A stretch of 36,659 bases of DNA from contig PHEV01000016.1 of the NCBI GenBank assembly GCA_002843035.1, positions 1-36,659 of the forward strand, in the 5' to 3' direction. This DNA is from Actinobacteria bacterium HGW-Actinobacteria-5 (GTDB taxonomy: Bacteria > Actinomycetota > Actinomycetes > Propionibacteriales > Propionibacteriaceae). Positions 1 to 6,203 of this stretch are shown here, in pieces. Position 1 is the stretch's first letter, and the number at the start of each line of letters is the position of its first letter. The notes under the pieces were generated by a model. The model saw only the letters and a list, made by a program, of their open reading frames with translations. It did no database searches and was not told the origin of the DNA. A program made the translations under genes and the position numbers.

Positions 1-127
1 TGGCATGCGCCGTGAACGTCCACAGCGACTCCCCTAGGCGATGGCGCGCAGCCAGAACCTCTAGCACCAGATGCTGCAACGGGGGCAGAGCGTCCAGTCT
101 GGCGGCCGTCGTGATCTGCTCGTTCAT
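1..127 (-). CDS. Phage hypothetical protein, N-terminal part (runs off left edge)
   Basis: An open frame on the minus strand starts with ATG at 127 and is still open at the window edge after 42 codons, beginning MNEQITTAARLDALPP. The ATG shares four bases with the stop of the upstream gene (ATGA at 124-127), the same coupling that links most genes of this operon, which supports the start. The visible part is a short polar segment followed by a probable amphipathic helix (LQHLVLEVLAARHRLGE). I recall similar short helical proteins from actinophage early regions but cannot name a function. It is truncated by the window, not by mutation. Confidence 0.6.
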   Translation of the reverse strand, partial: MNEQITTAARLDALPPLQHLVLEVLAARHRLGESLWTFTAHA

Positions 128-297
128 CGCGCACCGCCCAGCGTGACCAGCGCGTACCCGACCACGTACCAGCAGGCGACGCAGAACAGCAGCAGGGCCA
201 GAATCACGGTGAGGTTGACGGCCTTGCGGGTGACGGTTGCGTGCTCGGTTCTCCGCTCGCCGTGAAAGTCGGAGTTGCGACCCGTTGCGCCGGTCAT
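124..297 (-). CDS. Small single-pass phage membrane protein (57 aa)
   Basis: Starts with ATG at 297, overlapping the TGA of the DUF7666-like gene by four bases, and ends in TGA at 124-126 overlapping the next start. The product has a charged N-terminus (HGERRTEH) and one hydrophobic helix at about residues 28-51 (VNLTVILALLLFCVACWYVV), so it is probably an inner-membrane protein with N-terminus inside. No known domain is recognised. Its position between early phage genes and its size would fit a small membrane accessory such as an exclusion or holin-like protein, but that is only inference. Confidence 0.65.
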   Translation of the reverse strand: MTGATGRNSDFHGERRTEHATVTRKAVNLTVILALLLFCVACWYVVGYALVTLGGAR

Positions 298-938
298 GCC
301 GCGACCACCCGTCCGTCACGCACCGTGTAGAACACGCCCGGCCTGATGCGGATGCCGTGCTTCTTGTGGCCCACCTGCGCGGTATGAACAGCCAGCAACT
401 CGGCGCCGTCCCATTCGGCGAGAACCAGCCAACATCCGTCGGCACCCCTAGCTTGTGCCTCGGCACCGAGGGCGGCAGCGATGGAGTGCTTGCCCTCAAC
501 AGAGGCCGCCGAGTAGTCCCCGGTGGTAGCAGCCGCCGAGCGGTACCCGGTGGTAGCAGCCGCCGAGCCGTCCCCGGTGGTAGCAGCCGCCGAGCCGTCC
601 CCGGTGCGTCCGGACTTCTCGGCACGTTCGAAGACGACAGCGAACTGCGCCTTCACCAAACCGACGACGCCTACCTTCACACCCACCGCGAGCCGCTTCG
701 ACGACACCTTCGAGTCACCACCACCGTGAACTGCATCCTCGTCCACCTCCACCTCGTGGTAGGCGCTGGTCGTCGGCGGGTAGTAGGTCAGGACGTCCAG
801 TGGATCAGTGCAGGCGTGCATCCCGGTGCTGCACAGTTCGGCGCGCGGTTCGATGTATGTCTCGCCCTCGCGGTAGACCTTCTCCAGGCACTTCAGGGTG
901 CCGTCCGGCTGGGGCGTGAAGCCCTTCCAAGCTTTCAT
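294..938 (-). CDS. DUF7666-like phage protein with tandem nonapeptide repeats
   Basis: The 214-residue product opens MKAWKGFTPQPDGTLKC and carries the features I associate with the DUF7666 phage family: an early Cys, a YxEG segment, and an AELCSTGMHACTDPLDVL block followed by YHEVEVD. The middle (about residues 110-150) has four tandem nine-residue repeats of the form TGDGSAAAT, encoded by a 27-bp DNA repeat. The C-terminal third is rich in beta-type residues and ends in an AEW/IRPGVFYTVRDG segment. ATG at 938 is preceded by a good ribosome site (AAAAGGAGAG). A hairpin separates it from the upstream gene, so it may be expressed at a different level. The biochemical role of the family is unknown to me. 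Confidence 0.75.
   Translation of the reverse strand: MKAWKGFTPQPDGTLKCLEKVYREGETYIEPRAELCSTGMHACTDPLDVLTYYPPTTSAYHEVEVDEDAVHGGGDSKVSSKRLAVGVKVGVVGLVKAQFAVVFERAEKSGRTGDGSAAATTGDGSAAATTGYRSAAATTGDYSAASVEGKHSIAAALGAEAQARGADGCWLVLAEWDGAELLAVHTAQVGHKKHGIRIRPGVFYTVRDGRVVAA
522..602. repeat. Three 27-bp tandem repeats inside the DUF7666-like gene
   Basis: Units at 522-548, 549-575 and 576-602, each beginning ggtggtagcagccgccgag. They are in phase with the reading frame (9 codons) and give the TGDGSAAAT-type repeats. The second and third units look identical over the full 27 bp and the first differs by two bases near its end; a more diverged copy lies on the 5' side of 522. Such a tract can expand or contract by slippage without frameshift. 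Confidence 0.9.
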
Positions 939-962
939 TTGCTCTCTCCTTTTCGTTTAGGT

Positions 963-991
963 GGCTGGCCTGACCCCCCGTCAGGCCAGCC
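963..991 (-). terminator. Perfect 12-bp hairpin between annealase and DUF7666-like genes
   Basis: GGCTGGCCTGAC (963-974) pairs with GTCAGGCCAGCC (980-991) around a five-base C loop. It follows the stop of the minus-strand recombinase gene by about a dozen bases and precedes the ribosome site of the next gene. No U-tract follows, which is common for actinobacterial hairpin terminators or processing sites. Confidence 0.65.
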
Positions 992-1003
992 GGGAATGCC
1001 GCC

Positions 1004-1834
1004 CTACTCAGCGCCCCCCGGTGCTGTGGCGGCGGGGATGAGGGGTTCGTCGAAGTCGCTCGCGCTGATGACGATCTCGGGCAGGAGCGCGGAGGCATCC
1101 ACGCCGTCACGGCTGATGCTGGTGAACCACACGCCCATGTCGGCGACCTGCTGCGGACCCCACTGTCCCCGGGGCTTCCCGATCTTGGACTCCAGTCGCT
1201 CGACGCTCACGCCGATGCCCTTGAATGCCGCCAGCGCGTCCGTTATGCGCTTCTCGGTCGGTACTCCGTCGCCGTTCCTCAGCGTCTCGTGGCACAGGTT
1301 CTGTGCCTCCTCCACGAAGTCGGACGGGAGGACGGTGAAGATGGCTTCACGGACGGCGCGGGCGCCGATGTTCTGGTTGTTCAGGTAGATGTCGCCAAGG
1401 TCGGTCAGCAGCTCGCGGTTCTTGTTCTTCATGCGGGCGTGCGGTACTTGGAACGTGCGCGAGGAGCGGACATTGGTCTGCTGGTCCCAGGCGTAGGCCT
1501 GCACCTCAGACATGCCGGCGTCATCGTCGCGGGACAGCTCCCGCACTCCGTAGTCGATGTTCCCCCAGATGCGGGCCAACTCGCGGGCCAGATGCACCGA
1601 CGGTCCGTTGCCCCGGTTGGGGACGGCGTAGAAGGCGCGCTCGGCCAACCTGAGCCGCCCGCAGGCCGACCTCATCTCGGCCCATGCCCGCTGCATGTCG
1701 CGGGGGAATTGGAGAGCGACAGTGACGGCCGCCTGAACTTCGGCGACGGCGCGCGACTGCTCCACCATCGTCATCTGCGTGACCCGCTTCTGCGGCGCCT
1801 GCGGCATGAAATGCTCAAGGTCGTTTCTGGGCAT
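1004..1834 (-). CDS. Probable phage ssDNA-annealing recombinase (RecT-like by context)
   Basis: The 276-residue product contains a conserved-looking core: VEQSRAVAEVQAAV near residue 24, then NRGNGPSVHLARELARIWG, DAGMSEVQAYAWDQQTN, and LTDLGDIYLNNQNIGARAVREAIF. I recall this family from actinophages, where it sits beside an exonuclease and is often called RecT-like or left hypothetical. The gene lies three bases after the stop of a RecE-like nuclease gene, the classical order of an exonuclease-annealase pair that performs single-strand annealing during phage replication. The annealing function is inferred from neighbourhood and family memory, not from a motif diagnostic of RecT. ATG at 1834 has only a weak ribosome site; ATG at residue 10 or the two Met just before VEQSR are alternative starts. 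Confidence 0.65.
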   Translation of the reverse strand: MPRNDLEHFMPQAPQKRVTQMTMVEQSRAVAEVQAAVTVALQFPRDMQRAWAEMRSACGRLRLAERAFYAVPNRGNGPSVHLARELARIWGNIDYGVRELSRDDDAGMSEVQAYAWDQQTNVRSSRTFQVPHARMKNKNRELLTDLGDIYLNNQNIGARAVREAIFTVLPSDFVEEAQNLCHETLRNGDGVPTEKRITDALAAFKGIGVSVERLESKIGKPRGQWGPQQVADMGVWFTSISRDGVDASALLPEIVISASDFDEPLIPAATAPGGAE

Positions 1835-1837
1835 GCT

Positions 1838-2884
1838 CTACTCGCTTTCGAGGACTTCACGGATGAGCCAGGGGGCGAGTCGCGACGTGGCGACTCCTTC
1901 GTGATAGCCGGGCCAGCGGCCCGACTCCTGGCACTGGATGTAGGTCTGAATGGCGCGGTCGTTGAGGATCTCCCCGACCCGCATCGAGTCGGCGTCGAGC
2001 TGGATCACCTGCGGCAGGTAGGGCGGCTTCTTCTCCTGCACGACGAACACGAACGCGGTCCGCTCGTCGGCGTAACCCACGGCCCGCAGTCCGCGGAGAT
2101 ACCAGTCCGCGGACTGGGCGTAGCCGTAATCGGTCGCCGAAGTGCGGCCGAAGTCTGCCGGGTTCGCGGTGTAGGCGCTCTTCAGATCGGGGATGATCAG
2201 ACGTCCCTTGCGCTGGTTCGGCAGCCAGTCGACCCGGCCCCTCCCCCAGACGCCTTCGAGGTCGCGCCAGAAGAACGACTGCTCGGACTTCCCGTTGCTC
2301 AGCGCAGCCTTTGCGATCGGATCGGCGTGCAGCACCTTCACCATCTCGCGCACCTCGGCGAGACGTTCCGAGAGGATCGGGGTTCGGCCCACCTTGCGTG
2401 CCCAGTCGCGCTCGTCCTGCGCGGCCTTGGTGCGCCACGAGTCGGCCTTCACCTCGACGATATCGGGGCCTTCTCCGAGCGCGAGCGTGTGGTAGACCTG
2501 CCCGATGTCCATCCCCTCAGTGACCTCGCGGTCAATCGGGTTGTCGGTGTTCCATCGAAACTTCGCCGGACAGGACGGCGGAGTCAGCCACTTCAACTGC
2601 GTCGACGACAGCGAGCCGGCCGGCACGGGGTCGGCGTGGTAGTCGCCGTGGCTGATCCGGTCGTAGATGCCAGGTTCGAGGATCGCCCTACGTAAGCTCT
2701 TGACCTGCACGCCGACCCACGAGTTCTGCTGCCTGACGAGAATGTCGTCCAGCCAGAGTTCTCCGGCCGCGTTCTGGGTCAGCACGCCGGTGCGGACGAC
2801 ATCGAACGCCGTCGTGATCGTCACGGCCTCGCCGGCCCTCAGTGCGTCGACGTGAGCCCATCTCTCACCGCTGCTGTGGCTCAT
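1838..2884 (-). CDS. RecE-like PD-(D/E)XK nuclease (DUF3799-type)
   Basis: Predicted 5'-3' double-strand DNA exonuclease that would load its annealing partner encoded directly downstream. The 348-residue chain has an N-terminal extension, then a SSTQLKWLTPPSCPAKFRW segment typical of the Cas4/RecE-like phage nucleases, a GMDIGQVYHTLALGEGP helix, the catalytic block GRVDWLPNQRKGRLIIPDLKSAY in which D-x-K (IIPDLKSA) would supply the metal ligand and lysine, and a Q-containing helix (YAQSADWYLRGLR) as expected for motif QxxxY. The start chosen is ATG at 2884, because it overlaps the preceding TGA in the ATGA pattern used throughout this operon; a longer in-frame start at 2938 would overlap the upstream gene heavily and is less likely. 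Confidence 0.8.
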   Translation of the reverse strand: MSHSSGERWAHVDALRAGEAVTITTAFDVVRTGVLTQNAAGELWLDDILVRQQNSWVGVQVKSLRRAILEPGIYDRISHGDYHADPVPAGSLSSTQLKWLTPPSCPAKFRWNTDNPIDREVTEGMDIGQVYHTLALGEGPDIVEVKADSWRTKAAQDERDWARKVGRTPILSERLAEVREMVKVLHADPIAKAALSNGKSEQSFFWRDLEGVWGRGRVDWLPNQRKGRLIIPDLKSAYTANPADFGRTSATDYGYAQSADWYLRGLRAVGYADERTAFVFVVQEKKPPYLPQVIQLDADSMRVGEILNDRAIQTYIQCQESGRWPGYHEGVATSRLAPWLIREVLESE

Positions 2885-3093
2885 GACCACGCCGCCGTAT
2901 CGAGTGCGCTCTGCGCCTCGCAGATTGGGTCCGAGCATTGATGGATAGATCCTCGGTGCGTGAGGCGATGGCGGTCGTTGATCGCAGCGACCAGCACCTC
3001 AGCCAGCCGTTCGAAGGTTTCCTGTCGGCTCTCGGCTCGCGGCCTGAGATCGGTCACCTTGGTCGCATGGGTAGCCATCACTTCACGGCTCAT
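2881..3093 (-). CDS. Small phage protein (70 aa)
   Basis: Starts at ATG 3093 (MSREVMATHATK), four-base overlap with the upstream stop, and ends with TGA at 2881 overlapping the nuclease start. It contains a helical segment (ESRQETFERLAEVLVAAIND) and a short C-terminal HQCSDPICEAQSALDTA block with two Cys and one His that could bind a metal. No known function. A start four codons earlier (3105) is open but breaks the overlap pattern. Confidence 0.6.
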   Translation of the reverse strand: MSREVMATHATKVTDLRPRAESRQETFERLAEVLVAAINDRHRLTHRGSIHQCSDPICEAQSALDTAAWS

Positions 3094-3230
3094 CGCGTCC
3101 ACCACCCGACGACCAGAGTGAGCGGCACGACGCCAGTGAGTGCTGCGACGAGGTCATGGCTGCCGGGCGTGAGGCTCAGCAGCGACAGGACGGCGGCGAG
3201 GGCAGCGGTCAGGATCAGCGCGCGAATCAT
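3090..3230 (-). CDS. Tiny phage membrane protein (46 aa)
   Basis: ATG at 3230 overlaps the TGA of the upstream gene (3227-3229), and its own TGA overlaps the next ATG at 3093. The product starts MIRALILTAALAAVLSLL and has two hydrophobic stretches, roughly residues 3-18 and 25-43, separated by PGSHD, ending WWTR. This is a probable two-helix hairpin membrane protein. No family recognised; holin-like topology is possible but an early-operon location argues against lysis. Confidence 0.6.
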   Translation of the reverse strand: MIRALILTAALAAVLSLLSLTPGSHDLVAALTGVVPLTLVVGWWTR

Positions 3231-3424
3231 CGGATGACCTCGATGCGATCTGATGCGAAGACCGCAAGTAGCATCGGCTTCGTTGGCTGCTTGGATGGGC
3301 TGCGAAGCGTGAAGGTGAATCGGAGCCACGGGTTGGGGTAGCGGGGGAGCATGAGGAACCCCTCAGCGCCACTGAACCCTTCGCCCGTCACTCGCACCCG
3401 GCAGCCATGGTTCGGAGGCTTCAC
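3227..3424 (-). CDS. Small basic phage protein with KOW-like start (65 aa)
   Basis: GTG start at 3424 overlaps the TGA of the upstream gene (GTGA), and the stop overlaps the ATG at 3230. The N-terminal CRVRVTGEGFSGAEGFL resembles a KOW or SH3-like beta motif, followed by a basic middle (RFTFTLRSPSKQPTKP) and ending ASDRIEVIR, which looks like a beta strand closing a small barrel. A nucleic-acid-binding role is plausible but unproven. Confidence 0.55.
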   Translation of the reverse strand: MKPPNHGCRVRVTGEGFSGAEGFLMLPRYPNPWLRFTFTLRSPSKQPTKPMLLAVFASDRIEVIR

Positions 3425-3762
3425 AGCAGGCCCGCCTCTCGGGCAGCAGAGAGGGCGGCGCGGATGTTCCCTCGATAGGTCTCAGAGGCGGGCGTAAATG
3501 GCCAGCGGGATTCCGAGCAGCCATCGTCTAGGTACGCCGCCCGCGCCATGACCTCGATCAGTTCGGCGTCAGGGTCGGGGCGCTGGACGTTTAGCGGAAG
3601 GTCTTCCGGGAACCAGCCGCCGCCGAGTTCCCATGGGACGTAGATGTGATTCACTCGTCCACTCACGTGACGTCCATACGGTGCGCCGGTGAGCGTCACG
3701 GGCTGTCCGCCGAAGTCGATCACGTCGTCCCGCTTGAGGTCGCGGGCGAGGATTGTGGTCAC
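3421..3762 (-). CDS. Phage hypothetical protein, beta domain plus helical tail (113 aa)
   Basis: The GTG start at 3762 overlaps the stop of the upstream 44-residue gene (GTGA at 3759-3762), and this start is preferred over an upstream extension that has shadow-like Arg-rich composition. Residues 1-58 (LKRDDVIDFGGQPVTLTG... GGGWFPEDLPLNV) look like a small beta barrel; residues 66-113 (ELIEVMARAAYLDDG... RGNIRAALSAAREAGLL) match a helical module that I recall as a recurring C-terminal tail in phage proteins. Function unknown. Confidence 0.6.
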   Translation of the reverse strand: MTTILARDLKRDDVIDFGGQPVTLTGAPYGRHVSGRVNHIYVPWELGGGWFPEDLPLNVQRPDPDAELIEVMARAAYLDDGCSESRWPFTPASETYRGNIRAALSAAREAGLL

Positions 3763-3893
3763 TTCGCACCCCGCAGTCCCGCCATCTGCGCGTCCACGAG
3801 GGCGACCATTGCGCGGCCTGCCATCTCGACCTCGCCCAGCGCAAGGCCTGAGTCGAGTGAGAAGCGGGCGATGATGAGATCCAGGGCAGTCAT
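3759..3893 (-). CDS. Tiny phage helical protein (44 aa)
   Basis: ATG at 3893 overlaps the clamp-like gene's TGA (3890-3892) and its TGA overlaps the next GTG. The product (MTALDLIIARFSLDSG... AQMAGLRGAK) is almost entirely helical and Met/Ala-rich. It is too short for ordinary ORF callers, but overlapping stop-start signals on both sides make it credible. No function can be assigned. Confidence 0.55.
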   Translation of the reverse strand: MTALDLIIARFSLDSGLALGEVEMAGRAMVALVDAQMAGLRGAK

Positions 3894-4537
3894 GCTGCGA
3901 CCTCATCCTCAGCGGTGAGCGTCACCCACGAGTTGAGCATGTGATCCCGGTCCTCGGCGGGAACCTTGATCGGCATGATGACGATGGCCCAGTCGTCGGA
4001 GAAGAACGCGACAGGGTGAGTCCCATATCCGACGGTGCGCGTCAGCATCGTCACCGTCTCACCCTTGAAGTTCGGGAGGCGTCGCAGGTAGGCCGGGTTG
4101 AAGGAAGGGCAGGCGGATGCTTCGTCCCAGCCCGTGCCGGAGGTCAGGTGGTCGATCTTCGGGAACTCGCCGTCCGGGAACCGGTACGTCGCCGTCAGGC
4201 TTGGAACGTCCCGCAGGTCGGCTTGCGCGGTCTCGACCGTGAGGGACTCGTCGCCCACGGTCAGCTTCAGCGCGACAGAGCGGCACGGACGGAAGGTGCT
4301 CAGGATGTGCTTCAGGTCTGACAGTCGGAGGTTGAACCTGAGTTCATCAGGGGCCTCTGCCTTCGATCTGGCGCGTGCGATCGTGAACCGATCCGTGGTC
4401 ACGGCCTCGAATCGCCCCTCGAATCCGCGAAAGTTCACGTAGGTGAACACCGGCAGCAGATCATCCCTGCCGCAGCAGGGTCCGACGATGGTGGCGAGCC
4501 TCGACAGGTCGTCGTAGCTGATGGTGATAGTGGTCAT
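3890..4537 (-). CDS. Sliding-clamp-like protein (DnaN/PCNA-type, short phage form)
   Basis: The 215-residue product has clamp-like signatures: an N-terminal LLPVFTYVNF strand, TTDRFTIARAR (compare TDGYRLA-type segments in DNA polymerase III beta), a domain break near SLTVETAQADL, and a C-terminal FFSDDWAIVIMPIKVP closely resembling the final MPVR strand of beta clamps. At about 215 residues it is shorter than bacterial beta (three domains) and fits a two-domain, PCNA or T4 gp45-like ring. It would tether a polymerase to the phage DNA. The start at 4537 has a strong ribosome site (AAAGGAGAGA). Assignment is by motif resemblance and needs structure prediction for proof. Confidence 0.6.
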   Translation of the reverse strand: MTTITISYDDLSRLATIVGPCCGRDDLLPVFTYVNFRGFEGRFEAVTTDRFTIARARSKAEAPDELRFNLRLSDLKHILSTFRPCRSVALKLTVGDESLTVETAQADLRDVPSLTATYRFPDGEFPKIDHLTSGTGWDEASACPSFNPAYLRRLPNFKGETVTMLTRTVGYGTHPVAFFSDDWAIVIMPIKVPAEDRDHMLNSWVTLTAEDEVAA

Positions 4538-4561
4538 GCTGCGTCTCTCCTTTGGTTGGGT

Positions 4562-4598
4562 CCGGAGCCCCCGCGCCCCCCGGATGAGGGGGCTCCGG
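4562..4598 (-). terminator. Perfect 11-bp hairpin upstream of the clamp-like gene
   Basis: CCGGAGCCCCC (4562-4572) pairs with GGGGGCTCCGG (4588-4598) around a 15-base loop. It lies in the 103-bp gap between the excisionase-like gene and the clamp-like gene on the minus strand and is followed by that gene's ribosome site. It could be a partial terminator or an anti-termination target that separates regulatory from replication genes. Confidence 0.55.
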
Positions 4599-4600
4599 TA

Positions 4601-4625
4601 CCGCGCTGCCTCGGGTGGAGCGCGG
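4601..4625 (-). terminator. Second short hairpin in the same gap
   Basis: CCGCGCT (4601-4607) pairs with AGCGCGG (4619-4625). Read on the minus strand it comes immediately before the stronger hairpin at 4562-4598, giving a tandem structure. Confidence 0.35.
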
Positions 4626-4640
4626 CCGATGGTTGGGGTC

Positions 4641-4844
4641 TTAGGCGGTGCGCTGGACGGTGTGGGCGCGCACGTACTCGTCGATGGCTGAGACGGGGAT
4701 GCGGTACCTGGCCTGCCCCTTCTCGCCGAAGGTGACCATGTGCCGGATCTTGTGGCCGGCGCAGAGGATGCGGACAGTCGCTGCGGTGGTCTTGCCGCCG
4801 AGCAGCGGTGCAGCCTCTGCGGGAGTGAGGAGGGGCTCGGTCAT
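4641..4844 (-). CDS. AlpA/excisionase-type HTH protein (67 aa)
   Basis: The product reads MTEPLLTPAEAAPLLGG, then KTTAATVRILCAGHKI, then a beta segment (RYRIPVSAIDEYVRAH), which is the arrangement of the winged-helix excisionase/MerR-like DNA-binding family: helix-turn-helix, wing, and a final helix. In phages such proteins act as excisionases directing integrase or as small activators. It begins within a TGATG overlap with the antirepressor stop, so the two are translationally coupled. Location in the lytic operon, opposite to integrase, fits a directionality factor. Confidence 0.7.
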   Translation of the reverse strand: MTEPLLTPAEAAPLLGGKTTAATVRILCAGHKIRHMVTFGEKGQARYRIPVSAIDEYVRAHTVQRTA

Positions 4845-5617
4845 CAGGACGCCTCCACCATCGCCTCAGTGCCACCGAGCAGGCGGTAGAGCTTCTGCAC
4901 GCCCTTCGCGGTGATGCGCACGGTCGGTGCCGGGAGCACGTCCACGCCGCGCTTCGAGTCCCAGTAGGGCCGGTTCGTCTTCAGCGTGACGAGACCGGAC
5001 TCGACCTTGTCCTGATACGGATGCCACTCGCCGTTGCGCTGATAGAGCCAGCCGTGCTTGCCCATGTAGCGGAACAGGGTGTTCTGCCCGATCTGGATCG
5101 CTGGGTCGCGGCTCAGCATCTTCGCGGCGTCGGCTACCGAGTAGTCCCCCGTTGCTTCGACCAGGGACGCCCACGCCGATGCGGCAGGCTCAAGCTCGCG
5201 GATGCGAACCTTCGCCAACTCGGTCGCCTCGACCTGCGCGGCCAACTCCCGGAGCGCGCTCGCGTAGTCCTTCGGCAACGCCTTCTGGACGCCGTAGCTG
5301 CCGGTCTTCCGGATGCTCGGGATGACGTCGTGAGTAACCCAGCGCTTGAACGGCTTCGCCTCAGCCTTGCGACTGCGGAGGATCAGCGAGTAGAGGCCAG
5401 CCTCGGAGACGATGGCCATCGACTGAGGCGCCGAGGGGGTCTCCACAGTATGGACACCCCTCTCGTCATCATCGAGAAGAGCCAGCGACGAGTGGACGTT
5501 GCCCATGTCGAGAATCGCAGCCACGTCGACGGCGACGAACCACGGCTCGCTGTCGATGACGACCGTCCGGAGTTCGCGCGCCTCTGCGTAGCGGAAGGGG
5601 ATGACCTCGGCGCTCAT
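4844..5617 (-). CDS. Phage antirepressor (BRO-N plus KilAC-type)
   Basis: The 257-residue product has an N-terminal BRO/Bro-N domain (residues about 10-105) with the typical strings WFVAVDVAAILDM, IVSEAGLYSLILRSRK and FKRWVTHDVIPSIRKTGSY. A linker helix leads to a C-terminal KilAC/ANT-like domain with SVADAAKMLSRD, IGQNTLFRYM and HGWLYQRNGEWHPYQ. Antirepressors of this class antagonise the phage repressor and promote lytic growth. ATG at 5617 overlaps the TGA of the XRE-type gene by four bases. Confidence 0.9.
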   Translation of the reverse strand: MSAEVIPFRYAEARELRTVVIDSEPWFVAVDVAAILDMGNVHSSLALLDDDERGVHTVETPSAPQSMAIVSEAGLYSLILRSRKAEAKPFKRWVTHDVIPSIRKTGSYGVQKALPKDYASALRELAAQVEATELAKVRIRELEPAASAWASLVEATGDYSVADAAKMLSRDPAIQIGQNTLFRYMGKHGWLYQRNGEWHPYQDKVESGLVTLKTNRPYWDSKRGVDVLPAPTVRITAKGVQKLYRLLGGTEAMVEAS

Positions 5618-5841
5618 GCTGCGCTCGCCTCAACCCGGTCTGGGAAGATCAGGTTCAGCGCGTCGACACCCAGCACTGACGCGGCGGTGTCTACGTCTTC
5701 GAGTCCCCACGGACGCTGTCCGTCGAGCATCTCCAGCGCCCTCTTGTAGGGCAAGCACGCCTTCTCAGCGAAGGTCTTGCGGGAGATGGACTGGCGGCCA
5801 AGCTCTGCGCGAACCTCGCGCGCTACGGTCTGAGAGAGCAT
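5614..5841 (-). CDS. XRE-type HTH regulator, first gene of the leftward operon
   Basis: A 75-residue protein starting MLSQTVAREVRAELG. Residues 17-60 form an XRE helix-turn-helix (SISRKTFAEKACLPYKRALEML, then a DGQRPWGLEDVDTAASVLGV helix). The start at 5841 is preferred because AAAGGAA lies just upstream with proper spacing; longer starts at 5883 or 5940 would place the operators inside the gene. It is the leading gene of the leftward arm and therefore a Cro-like candidate that shares the operators with the divergent repressor. Confidence 0.75.
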   Translation of the reverse strand: MLSQTVAREVRAELGRQSISRKTFAEKACLPYKRALEMLDGQRPWGLEDVDTAASVLGVDALNLIFPDRVEASAA

Positions 5842-5857
5842 CTGAGTTCCTTTCGCT

Positions 5858-5952
5858 GTCACCGAATCGGTGACACTGGTCATACTGTCACCACTTTGGT
5901 GACGGCGCAAGTAGGTGGACAGGATTTTGGGAGGTGTCACCGTTCCGGTGAC
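5858..5952. promoter_or_regulatory. Three 17-bp palindromic operators of the lysogeny switch
   Basis: O1 5858-5874 GTCACCGAATCGGTGAC (perfect around a central base), O2 5887-5903 GTCACCACTTTGGTGAC, O3 5936-5952 GTCACCGTTCCGGTGAC (both 7-3-7). A half-site TCGGTGAC at 5966-5973 abuts the rightward ATG. Centre spacing is 29 and 49 bp. The sites lie between two divergent HTH genes, so they are almost certainly bound by one or both of them. Confidence 0.85.
5882..5910 (-). promoter_or_regulatory. Candidate leftward early promoter
   Basis: On the minus strand TTGCGC (5905-5910) and CAGTAT (5882-5887) are separated by 17 bp, and that spacer is filled by operator O2. O1 would cover the transcription start. 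Occupancy would therefore block the early operon. Hexamers match consensus only partly. Confidence 0.45.
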
Positions 5953-5960
5953 TAATGAGC

Positions 5961-5973
5961 TAGCATCGGTGAC
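5961..5973 (+). promoter_or_regulatory. Candidate leaderless promoter of the repressor gene
   Basis: TAGCAT at 5961-5966 lies seven bases before the ATG at 5974 and no ribosome site is visible, so transcription may start at the initiation codon. O3 (5936-5952) overlaps where the -35 region would be, and the half-site touches the ATG, suggesting autoregulation. Confidence 0.4.
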
Positions 5974-6198
5974 ATGGGATGGACGAGAGAAACCGCCAAG
6001 GCGCTAGATGCGCTGATGAAGGAGAAGGGCATCTCCTACCGCGACCTTGACGGGTTGAGGGGGCACACCTACAACTACTGGTGGCAGCGCATCGGCAAGG
6101 ACGATGGGCCGACGCTTTCCTTGGAGGACATCGAGGCGATCTGCGAGAGGCTGAATGAAGACCCCCGCTCGCTCATCACCAAAGCACGGCCCAAGTAG
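5974..6198 (+). CDS. Small repressor-like HTH protein of the lysogeny arm
   Basis: A 74-residue protein: helix TRETAKALDALMKEKG, then ISYRDLDGLRGHTYNYWWQRIG as a probable helix-turn-helix with an unusual aromatic recognition helix, and LSLEDIEAICERLNEDPRSLI as the closing helices of an XRE-like fold. It is the first rightward gene, divergent from the lytic operon and followed by its own terminator, which is the usual location of an immunity repressor. It lacks a cleavable C-terminal peptidase domain, so induction probably works through the antirepressor rather than RecA-stimulated self-cleavage. No ribosome site is visible; leaderless translation is likely. Confidence 0.7.
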   Translation: MGWTRETAKALDALMKEKGISYRDLDGLRGHTYNYWWQRIGKDDGPTLSLEDIEAICERLNEDPRSLITKARPK

Positions 6199-6203
6199 GT
6201 GAT

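Noticed and set aside
237-2695. Long plus-strand frames in the phage region
   Set aside because: They oppose the DUF7666-like, annealase and nuclease genes, cross a perfect terminator hairpin and have no ribosome site or recognisable domain.
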